Assembly (NCBI RefSeq): GCF_029625215.1 | Contig: NZ_CP121197.1 | Location: 1,612,001-1,676,000, forward strand | Direction: 5' to 3' | Length of the DNA stretch: 64,000 bases | Origin: Aurantibacillus circumpalustris | GTDB taxonomy: Bacteria > Bacteroidota > Bacteroidia > B-17B0 > Aurantibacillaceae | Shown here: positions 44,941 to 52,209 of the stretch, piece after piece | How the letters are laid out: the number at the start of each line of letters is the position of its first letter | How positions within the stretch are numbered: the first letter of the stretch is position 1 | Position numbers and translations under genes: made by a program | The notes under the pieces: model-generated | What the model saw: the letters and a program-made list of their open reading frames with translations, nothing else | What the model was told of the DNA's origin: nothing | Database searches by the model: none

Positions 44941-45933
44941 CTACACCAGATTGTTTTGCAAGAGATACTCTGCTATCTGCACTGCATTGGTAGCAGCACC
45001 TTTTCGTAAATTATCGGCTACCACCCATAAATTTAAGGTTTTATCCTGCGATTCGTCTCTTCTAATCCTTCCTACAAACACACCGTCTTTATTGTGCGCA
45101 TTCATTGGCATAGGGTAAATTTGATTTTTAATATCGTCTTCTAAAATCACCCCGTCGGTACTTTTAATTAAATCAAAAACAGCTTCAATTTTAAATTCAT
45201 TTTCAAACTCAATATTTACACTTTCGCTATGTCCTCCATGCACTGGTACGCGCACAGTTGTGGCAGTTACACGAATAGTGTCATCCCCCATAATTTTTTT
45301 AGTTTCGTTTACCATTTTCATTTCTTCTTTGGTGTAGCCATTGTCTAAAAAAACATCAATCTGTGGAATCACATTTAAATCAATTTTGTACTTATATGCC
45401 ATTTCATTACTCGTGCCATCCTTACGTTCGTTCATTAACTGATTCACTGCTTTAATGCCGCTGCCAGTCACGCTTTGGTATGTTGAAACAACCACACGTT
45501 TGATTTTATATTTTTTATGAAGCGGATTTAAAACCACCACCATTTGAATCGTTGAGCAATTTGGGTTAGCAATGATTTTATCTGTTTTGCTAAGAACATG
45601 TGCATTTACTTCAGGAACAACTAACTTTTTAGTAGCATCCATACGCCATGCCGAAGAATTGTCAATAACAGTAATCCCTGCCTCTGCAAATTTTGGAGCC
45701 CATTCTTTGGAAGTGTCGCCACCTGCTGAAAACAGTGCTATTTGAGGCTTAGCTGCAATTGCTTGCTCCATCGAATGAACAGTATATTTCTTTCCCTTAA
45801 ACTCCAATTGTTTTCCTACCGAGCGCTCTGAAGCAACCGGTATTAATTCTGTAACTGGGAAATTTCTTTCTGCTAAAACTTCCAACATCTTTGTGCCAAC
45901 CAGTCCGGTTGCACCAACAACTGCAATTTTCAT
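44941..45933 (-). CDS. asd: Aspartate-semialdehyde dehydrogenase
   Basis: A 330-aa NADPH-dependent enzyme of the aspartate pathway leading to lysine/DAP, threonine and methionine. GATGLVGTKM is the Rossmann loop, the catalytic Cys126 is in NPNCSTIQ, and VPVHGGHSESVNIE carries the catalytic His. Length is normal. A family B word repeat lies directly after its stop codon. Confidence 0.95.
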   Translation of the reverse strand: MKIAVVGATGLVGTKMLEVLAERNFPVTELIPVASERSVGKQLEFKGKKYTVHSMEQAIAAKPQIALFSAGGDTSKEWAPKFAEAGITVIDNSSAWRMDATKKLVVPEVNAHVLSKTDKIIANPNCSTIQMVVVLNPLHKKYKIKRVVVSTYQSVTGSGIKAVNQLMNERKDGTSNEMAYKYKIDLNVIPQIDVFLDNGYTKEEMKMVNETKKIMGDDTIRVTATTVRVPVHGGHSESVNIEFENEFKIEAVFDLIKSTDGVILEDDIKNQIYPMPMNAHNKDGVFVGRIRRDESQDKTLNLWVVADNLRKGAATNAVQIAEYLLQNNLV

Positions 45934-45977
45934 TTAGATTAAAATTAAGACTTCAAAAATAATAAAGGAAATTGAAT

Positions 45978-46862
45978 TTATTCGCCTTCCTGAGTTTGTT
46001 CTTCTGATTGTTCCTCTGTGCCTTCTTTATTCACAACCAAATAAACACCATCAGGTTTTATTAAAACTTTTCTATGTCTATACAAAACGCCAATTGATTT
46101 TTTAAATGTGGCTTTGCTCATCGCGAACTTTTCTGAAATCTCCTCTGGATTACTCTTATCGTGTAGATTCAAGAATCCATCGTTGTTTTCGAGGTATTCT
46201 AAAATAATTTCTGTGGCAGAAAGCACATTTTTAAAGCCACCCTTTTGAAGACTAATATCCACCAATTTATCTTCACGAATTAATTTTACGTAAGCGATTT
46301 GTTCATCTCCCACAAAGAGATCCTGGTAAACATCGTTATGATAAATTAGTCCTTTGTGCATACCATTAATAATACAACTGTATCCAAGCGGTGATTCTTC
46401 AGTAATCATAATTTCAACTTCCTGTCCCCCCTCTAATTTCATTTCTTCGTTGGAGAGAAATTTTTCGAGTTTGCTTGAGCCAACAATTCTTTTGCTCACA
46501 TCGTCCAAGAACACTCGTACCACATAATAGCGCCCTTCTTCCATGTTAAATTTCTGCTCGCTAAAAGGTACAAATAGTTCTTTTTCCAAGCCCCAGTCAA
46601 GAAAAGCACCAATGTCACTCGCCGCATTTACTCTTAGACAAGCAAAATCGTTTAGTTTAACAATTGGTTTTCTTAGTGTAGCAATTAAGCGGTCTTCAGA
46701 ATCTTTGTATATAAAAACCTCAATTTTTTCTTTAACACTTGGTTTTTCTTTTATATATGAATTTGGCAGTAATACTTCGCCACCTTCTGTGTCTCCTAAA
46801 TAAAAACCTACAGCTGTTTCCCTTAGCACAGTTAAGGTGTTTATTTTTCCAATCTCTATCAT
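45978..46862 (-). CDS. CvfB-like S1 RNA-binding protein
   Basis: A 294-aa cytoplasmic protein with three S1-like OB domains (GKINTLTVLRETAVGFYLGD; DIGAFLDWGLEKELFVPFSEQ; YSCIINGMHKGLIYHNDVYQ) and a C-terminal winged helix (NPEEISEKFAMSKATFKKSIGVLYRHRKVLIKP), the architecture of CvfB/YitL. The C-terminus ends in a Glu/Gln-rich tail. It probably binds RNA; targets are unknown. TACCTTCG about 30 bases upstream may be its -7 box. Confidence 0.85.
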   Translation of the reverse strand: MIEIGKINTLTVLRETAVGFYLGDTEGGEVLLPNSYIKEKPSVKEKIEVFIYKDSEDRLIATLRKPIVKLNDFACLRVNAASDIGAFLDWGLEKELFVPFSEQKFNMEEGRYYVVRVFLDDVSKRIVGSSKLEKFLSNEEMKLEGGQEVEIMITEESPLGYSCIINGMHKGLIYHNDVYQDLFVGDEQIAYVKLIREDKLVDISLQKGGFKNVLSATEIILEYLENNDGFLNLHDKSNPEEISEKFAMSKATFKKSIGVLYRHRKVLIKPDGVYLVVNKEGTEEQSEEQTQEGE

Positions 46863-46994
46863 AATTTTTTTCTTTGTGCGAAGGTACTATTAATTCCGCC
46901 TGTAAATAAACTCTGAGTAATTACAGGTTTTGTGAAACTTTAAAATTACATTTGTGCGCGCGAATTTGAGCACTTTAATTTCGAAAACACACCC

Positions 46995-47885
46995 GTGAAA
47001 TCTAAAACCTTGTCTTGGTTAATACTTATTGTTCTTGCAATTGTGTGGGGCAGTTCTTTTATTTTAATGAAACGAGGTATGGATGCATATGACAGCGATG
47101 AGGTGGCCGCTTTGAGAATTTCAATTGCCTTTTTATTTCTCTCCCCCCTTCTTTTAAAACACCGCCCTATTAATCTAAAAAAGTATTTCAAAGGTCTGTT
47201 TATAATGGGTGTTTTTGGAAATCTTATCCCTGCATTTTTATTTACTAAGGCCGAAACGCAAATTAGCAGCAGTCTTGCGGGAATGCTGAACGCACTTACA
47301 CCTTTGTTTGCAGTTTTAGTTGGTTTTGTGTGGCTGAAAGTAAAACCAACCGGAATTAAAATATCAGGAATAATTGTTGGGTTTATTGCCGCAAGTTGTT
47401 TAATGCTATTCGATAAGACTGACGATATGTTTCAAAATGTAATTTACAGCCTATTGATTTTTATTGCCACTCTGTGTTATGCCATTAGCATTAACGGTAT
47501 TAAAAAATTCCTAAGCGACCTTAATTCTGTAGCCGCAACGGTTTGGGCATTTTCGATTACCGGACCAATCGCTTTGGTTTATTTATTTGGATTTACGGAC
47601 TTTACCGAACATGTTGTAAGTAGCCCTTTAGCCTTAAGTTCATTAGGATATGTATCTATTTTAGCCATTGTGGGGACGGCTTTGTCGGTAATTTTGTTCA
47701 ATGTTCTGATAAAAGAGGCTGGAGTCGTTTTTGCGAGCAGTTGCACCTATTTAATACCCGTTGTGGCAGTCTTGTGGGGTCTTTTTGATGGGGAAACCAT
47801 TAACTTTGCCCAAATTTTAAGCATTATTGCCATTATTTTGAGTGTTTATTTAATTAATCGCGACCAAAAATTTGCACTTAAATAA
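46995..47885 (+). CDS. DMT-superfamily (EamA) transporter
   Basis: A 296-aa inner-membrane protein with ten hydrophobic helices in two EamA halves (AIVWGSSFILMKRGMDAYDS at the N-terminus; YLIPVVAVLWGLFDGE in the second half). Such proteins export amino acids or other metabolites; substrate unknown. The start is GTG at 46995. TACATTTG at 46947-46954 is a possible -7 box. Confidence 0.88.
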   Translation: MKSKTLSWLILIVLAIVWGSSFILMKRGMDAYDSDEVAALRISIAFLFLSPLLLKHRPINLKKYFKGLFIMGVFGNLIPAFLFTKAETQISSSLAGMLNALTPLFAVLVGFVWLKVKPTGIKISGIIVGFIAASCLMLFDKTDDMFQNVIYSLLIFIATLCYAISINGIKKFLSDLNSVAATVWAFSITGPIALVYLFGFTDFTEHVVSSPLALSSLGYVSILAIVGTALSVILFNVLIKEAGVVFASSCTYLIPVVAVLWGLFDGETINFAQILSIIAIILSVYLINRDQKFALK

Positions 47886-47901
47886 GAATTAAGTATATTT
47901 G
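47872..47901 (+). promoter_or_regulatory. Bacteroidota promoter of rplU-rpmA
   Basis: TTG at 47872-47874 and TATATTTG at 47894-47901 are separated by exactly 19 bases, a perfect match to TTG-N19-TAnnTTTG. A small leader hairpin TCCCTT-TTT-AAGGGA (47904-47918) follows. The -33 element is inside the last codons of the transporter gene. Confidence 0.8.
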
Positions 47902-47945
47902 CGTCCCTTTTTAAGGGAATTTATTAACAATTAAAACCAAATTAA

Positions 47946-48467
47946 ATGTACGCAATTGTAGAAATAGCCGGGCAACAATTTAAAGTGGAACGTGGAAACA
48001 AAGTATACGTTCACCGCCTAGAGGCTAACGAGGGCGAGAAAATTGAATTTGACAAAGTTTTCCTTTTGGATAACGGTGGAAAAATTTCAGTTGGAAACCC
48101 TACGGTAGAAGGCGCTAAAGTAGCAGCCACAGTAATTAGTCACGTTAAAGGTGACAAAGTGATCATTTTCAAAAAGAAACGTCGTAAAGGCTATCAAAAA
48201 TGGAACAATCACCGTCAAAGCTTAACTCAAATCTTAATTCAAGGTGTGTTAGCAAAAGGCGACAAATTAGAAGCAGAATTAACAGCTGAGCGCGTTGTAC
48301 GTGTTCAAGGTTTAAGAAGAAAACCAGTTGAAACTGCAGAAACTGTTGCTACAGAAGTAAAAGCTCCAGCTAAAAAAGCAGCTCCAAAAAAGGCAGCAGC
48401 AAAAAAAGCGGCAGCTCCGAAAAAAGCAGCAGCTAAAAAAACAACAACTAAGAAAAAAGAAGACTAA
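47946..48467 (+). CDS. rplU: 50S ribosomal protein L21 with Lys/Ala-rich tail
   Basis: A 173-aa protein. Residues 1 to about 105 are standard L21 ([38 protein letters not shown]). From about residue 125 there is an extension with many KKAA, APKK and KKTTTKK repeats and a final KED, resembling histone H1-like tails. It binds 23S rRNA; the tail could contact rRNA or polysome neighbours. It is followed by rpmA, the usual order. Confidence 0.96.
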   Translation: MYAIVEIAGQQFKVERGNKVYVHRLEANEGEKIEFDKVFLLDNGGKISVGNPTVEGAKVAATVISHVKGDKVIIFKKKRRKGYQKWNNHRQSLTQILIQGVLAKGDKLEAELTAERVVRVQGLRRKPVETAETVATEVKAPAKKAAPKKAAAKKAAAPKKAAAKKTTTKKKED

Positions 48468-48473
48468 TAACCG

Positions 48474-48536
48474 AATGAAAAATTAAAAATTGAGAATGAA
48501 AAATTCTTAATTCTTAATTCTTAATTCTTAATTTAA
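48474..48536. repeat. Quasi-palindromic word repeat, family C (AATTAAGAATT type)
   Basis: The rplU-rpmA spacer consists of a purine arm (AATTAAAAATTGAGAATG) and four tandem TTAATTC-type words as the pyrimidine arm. The arms pair imperfectly. It lies inside an operon, so it probably does not stop transcription completely. Confidence 0.65.
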
Positions 48537-48543
48537 ATAAGAA

Positions 48544-48804
48544 ATGGCACACAAAAAAGGCGCGGGTTCATCAGATAATGGTAGAGATTCGCATAGTAAA
48601 CGTTTAGGCGTGAAAATTTTCGGTGGTCAAACTTGCATCGCAGGTAATATCATTGTTCGTCAACGTGGCACAAAACACAATCCTTCGGAAGGTGTTGGTA
48701 TGGGAAAAGATCATACTCTTTATGCTTTGGTTGATGGTAAAGTAGTATTCAAAAAGAAAAGAGACGATCGTTCGTATGTATCGGTTGTTCCTGTAGAAGG
48801 ATAA
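48544..48804 (+). CDS. rpmA: 50S ribosomal protein L27
   Basis: An 86-aa protein with the L27 signature [19 protein letters not shown] and [20 protein letters not shown]. The N-terminus MAHKKGAG starts directly without the cleavable leader found in Firmicutes. Its tail contacts the peptidyl-transferase centre. A strong terminator follows. Confidence 0.97.
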   Translation: MAHKKGAGSSDNGRDSHSKRLGVKIFGGQTCIAGNIIVRQRGTKHNPSEGVGMGKDHTLYALVDGKVVFKKKRDDRSYVSVVPVEG

Positions 48805-48824
48805 TCTCGTTTTCTATGGACTAT

Positions 48825-48860
48825 AAAGCCCTCCGTGAAAACGGTAGGGCTTTTTCTGTT
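48825..48860 (+). terminator. Rho-independent terminator after rpmA
   Basis: AAAGCCCT-CCGT pairs with ACGGTAGGGCTTT around a GAAA loop, with one bulge, and runs into TTTTTCTG. Stable stem and U-tract, 21 bases after the rpmA stop. Confidence 0.88.
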
Positions 48861-48965
48861 TTTATTGGACTTTAAAACTAATCGTAATAATTCGCAGTGA
48901 ATGCTTCTGTGTTAAAGAACAAGCATTAAATTTGTTTAATCGAAAAAATAATTGAGTGATTTAAT

Positions 48966-50240
48966 ATGTTACAACTTACCTATATCCGCGACAATAAAGA
49001 AGATGTTTTAAAACGTTTAGCTATTAAGAATTTTAAAGATGCTGAAGCTATAATTAATTCAGTTATTGATTTAGATAATAGCAGAAAGGCGGCGCAGAAA
49101 GAAGCGGACGACACCAAAGCAGAGGCAAACTCCTTAGCCAGACAAATTGGTGATTTAATGAAATCTGGTAAAAAGGAAGAAGCAGAAGTACTGAAGGCTA
49201 AAACAGCTGAATTAAAAAATACCGAAAAAAGTTTAGACGAAAAGCAAAAAAGCATTGAAACGGAAGTTCATAAATTGCTGGTAACGGTTCCGAACTTGCC
49301 GAATTTATCTGTTCCGGTTGGAAAAACTCCGGAAGATAATGAAGTTGTTTCTGAAGATGGTGTAAAACCAACCTTGCATGCAGGTGCAAAACCACATTGG
49401 GAACTAACAACCAAATATGATATAATTGATTTTGAATTAGGGGTTAAGTTAACTGGTGCTGGATTTCCTGTATATAAAGGAAAAGGCGCACGTTTACAAA
49501 GAGCTTTAATTAATTTCTTTTTAGATAGAGCCACCACAAAAGGATACAATGAAGTGCAGCCGCCAATTTTGGTGAATGCCGACAGTGGTTATGGTACTGG
49601 TCAGTTACCTGATAAAGAAGGTCAAATGTACCATGCAACAGAAGACAATTTATATTTAATACCGACGGCCGAGGTGCCTATTACCAATATGTACCGCGAT
49701 GTAATCTTAAAAGAGAGCGATTTCCCAATTAAAAATTGTGGTTACACCCCTTGTTTCAGAAGAGAAGCGGGTAGTTATGGAAAAGATGTTCGTGGTTTAA
49801 ACCGTTTGCACCAATTTGATAAAGTAGAAATAGTACAAATTGCCCATCCACAAGAGAGTTATAAAATTTTAGAAGACATGAAAGATTATGTGGCGGGTCT
49901 TTTAAAAGAATTGGGATTACCTTACCGTGTTTTAAAATTGTGCGGTGGTGATATGAGTTTTGGAAGTGCGTTAACCTACGATCTTGAAGTTTGGAGTGCT
50001 GCCCAACAACGCTGGTTAGAGGTAAGCAGCGTGAGTAATTTTGAAACTTTTCAAACGAATCGTTTAAAGTGCCGATATAAGGATGAAAAAGGTAAAACAC
50101 AATTGGCACATAGTTTAAATGGCAGCGCATTGGCTTTGCCACGCATAGTAGCGGCGCTATTGGAAAATAACCAAACTGAAAATGGAATTACTATTCCTAA
50201 AGTACTGGTTCCTTATTGCGGTTTTGATAACATTAACTAA
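48966..50240 (+). CDS. serS: Seryl-tRNA synthetase
   Basis: A 424-aa class II synthetase. The N-terminal long coiled-coil arm (about 30-105, Lys/Ala/Glu-rich) binds tRNA-Ser. Motif 2 is CFRREAGSYGKDVRGLNRLH, and motif 3 lies in NGSALALPRIVAALLEN. TEVPITNMYRD-type binding region is seen as PTAEVPITNMYRD. TAAATTTG at 48927-48934 may be the -7 box. The downstream lipoprotein ATG overlaps its stop by one base. Confidence 0.96.
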   Translation: MLQLTYIRDNKEDVLKRLAIKNFKDAEAIINSVIDLDNSRKAAQKEADDTKAEANSLARQIGDLMKSGKKEEAEVLKAKTAELKNTEKSLDEKQKSIETEVHKLLVTVPNLPNLSVPVGKTPEDNEVVSEDGVKPTLHAGAKPHWELTTKYDIIDFELGVKLTGAGFPVYKGKGARLQRALINFFLDRATTKGYNEVQPPILVNADSGYGTGQLPDKEGQMYHATEDNLYLIPTAEVPITNMYRDVILKESDFPIKNCGYTPCFRREAGSYGKDVRGLNRLHQFDKVEIVQIAHPQESYKILEDMKDYVAGLLKELGLPYRVLKLCGGDMSFGSALTYDLEVWSAAQQRWLEVSSVSNFETFQTNRLKCRYKDEKGKTQLAHSLNGSALALPRIVAALLENNQTENGITIPKVLVPYCGFDNIN

Positions 50241-50824
50241 TGAAATTTTTTTGTTATACAGTCTGTTTTATAATAGCAACGTTTTTTTTTGGAGCGTGTG
50301 GTAAATCAGATCTATATGAGGAAAAAGAAAAAAAGCTTGATAGTTTAAGTGGTGCTGTAAATTCTATCGTAAAAGAATTGCAAAAGACAGATACACTTGT
50401 TCTACAAAAATCTATTACACGTTACACTTGGTACAAGCAATTTGTTGAACAGAATGTCAATGATACGGTAAGAAAGGAAGAAGCTGATAATTTACAACAT
50501 TTTTATTCTAGCGGTAAAAATCTAGAGAGTTTTTCGACAAATAGAAAGATGGTTCTAAAAAGAGCAGTTCTAATAAGCTCACAGTTAGCGAAATTGAGTC
50601 AAGATGTAAAAAGTAAATCCATTACTCAACAACAGCTTCAGACTTATTCTGAGTATGAAATTAATGAGGCCAGCAAATTGATTGAGTCGGCATATACGCA
50701 ACAAAAACTTTTTCATTCAGGATTAGAAGAATTTAAAAGTGCTTTAAAAGGTGTGGAGATGCTTATTAGAAGCAGGAATAAAGGAGAGTTGCCAACAATT
50801 ATTAAAGACACCGTTTCATTCTAA
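50240..50824 (+). CDS. Lipoprotein with coiled-coil, unknown function
   Basis: A 194-aa exported protein; lipobox FGAC (Cys20) after a hydrophobic leader with two other Cys. The mature part is helical and charged (YEEKEKKLDSLSGAVNSIVK, VKSKSITQQQLQTYSEYEIN), suggesting a coiled coil. It overlaps serS by one base at its start and ybeY by one base at its end. I know no function for it. Confidence 0.75.
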   Translation: MKFFCYTVCFIIATFFFGACGKSDLYEEKEKKLDSLSGAVNSIVKELQKTDTLVLQKSITRYTWYKQFVEQNVNDTVRKEEADNLQHFYSSGKNLESFSTNRKMVLKRAVLISSQLAKLSQDVKSKSITQQQLQTYSEYEINEASKLIESAYTQQKLFHSGLEEFKSALKGVEMLIRSRNKGELPTIIKDTVSF

Positions 50825-51237
50825 TGGCTGTTACATTTCAAATTCAGGAGATTAAGTTTAAGCTAGAGAAAGCTGCAACGATTAAATTGTGGATCAAAAA
50901 AATCATAGAACTTGAAAAGAAAAAGCAAGGCCAAATTAATTTTGTATTTACAAACGACGAAGAGATTTTAAAAACAAATATTCAATACTTGAATCATAAC
51001 ACCTATACCGATATTATTACGTTTGATTATTGCGAAGGAAAAATAATTAATGGCGATATTATCATTAGTATTGATCGTGTAAAAGAAAACTCAGACAAAC
51101 TTGGAGTGGATTTTACAGAAGAATTACATCGTGTAATTATTCATGGAACTCTCCATCTTTGTGGTTATAAAGACAAATCAAAAGAAGACGCAACGTTAAT
51201 GCGGAAGAAAGAAAATTGGGCACTTAAAAAAGTATAG
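50824..51237 (+). CDS. ybeY: Endoribonuclease YbeY (rRNA maturation factor)
   Basis: A 137-aa metal-dependent RNase involved in 16S rRNA 3'-end maturation. The motif HGTLHLCGYKDKSKED gives zinc ligands His107 and His111; the third position, His in most YbeY, is Asp117 here. I recall the same GYKD form in other Bacteroidota, so this is a lineage variant rather than damage. The start overlaps the lipoprotein stop by one base. Confidence 0.9.
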   Translation: MAVTFQIQEIKFKLEKAATIKLWIKKIIELEKKKQGQINFVFTNDEEILKTNIQYLNHNTYTDIITFDYCEGKIINGDIIISIDRVKENSDKLGVDFTEELHRVIIHGTLHLCGYKDKSKEDATLMRKKENWALKKV

Positions 51238-51360
51238 AATTCTGCCGATGAGTCACTAATTGCAAATTGGCGCGAATTGTGTTAAGCATGATTGATAAGA
51301 TCTTTTTCATGTTTAGCTGAAAAAATTAGTGTAAATTGCTGTAATTCGTTGCTAAGTTTT

Positions 51361-52137
51361 CTACTGCCCAATTGAAGAAGATGCGTCTCTATTAACATTC
51401 CTGAGACTGAAGGTGATAGGATAACTTACTTTATACCGGACGTACTTTTCGTTTATAATAGCTGGCTGCCATCGTGTTAATTTTAGTATACGTAATGCTT
51501 CTTCGGCGCAACCAGCTCCCAGGCCCTGTTTTATTGTAAGGTCGGTTACGTATCCGTTAGCCTCCACAATAAATTCAATAACAACAGTACCTTCAACTGA
51601 TTTTTCAATGGCAAGTTTAGGGTACTCCATTTCTGAAAGAATGTAGTCATTCATACCTTCCTCACCATTTTTATAATATTCAGGAGCTCGGTCTGCTTTT
51701 GCATAGACAATAAAACTGCTATCTATTTGAATTCCTTTCTTAAGATTAAGACGCAAACGCTGTTTTAAAAATTTATTATAGCGCGAAGTAGAAATCGGAA
51801 ATGAAAACGAGTAGGGGTATGTTTCGTATGCTTCGTTTTGTGTTTTTGTAAAACGAATAAAACGAAGAATACGCTTGGTCTCGTTTCTGAGCGCATTATT
51901 AACACCTGTTTTAAACTTGATGTTTGTGGCATGTCCTGAAGAATCGAGATCAAAAAGCGCATTTACATGCACGTCAAAATTTGACGTGAGAATCGTTTTT
52001 GGCAATGTAAGTTGTGTTTCAATAACCTGTTCAATCTGACCCTTCCCGCCTGAAGCTTGCGCTTCAAATTGTTCTGAAAAAAGTTGGGCGTTAATTGTTG
52101 AAACAAAGAAAAAACTATACAAAATGTACTTAAGCAT
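51361..52137 (-). CDS. Exported protein with two TonB C-terminal-like domains
   Basis: A 258-aa protein with a cleavable-looking signal peptide (MLKYILYSFFFVSTINAQ) instead of the TonB membrane anchor and Pro-rich spacer. Residues about 35-118 (NALFDLDSSGHATNIKFKTG, LRFIRFTKT, YSFSFPIS) and about 165-250 (EGTVVIEFIVEANGYVTDLT, LRILKLTRWQPA, YKVSYPITFSL) each follow the TonB-C pattern. The second is canonical, the first diverged. Without an anchor it cannot transduce energy in the usual way. Confidence 0.72.
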   Translation of the reverse strand: MLKYILYSFFFVSTINAQLFSEQFEAQASGGKGQIEQVIETQLTLPKTILTSNFDVHVNALFDLDSSGHATNIKFKTGVNNALRNETKRILRFIRFTKTQNEAYETYPYSFSFPISTSRYNKFLKQRLRLNLKKGIQIDSSFIVYAKADRAPEYYKNGEEGMNDYILSEMEYPKLAIEKSVEGTVVIEFIVEANGYVTDLTIKQGLGAGCAEEALRILKLTRWQPAIINEKYVRYKVSYPITFSLRNVNRDASSSIGQ

Positions 52138-52209
52138 AACATAAAGATAAAATAAATTGGCAAAAAAAGAAATGATTTTGCCTGAAATTGTATAACTGGT
52201 ATTAATGTA

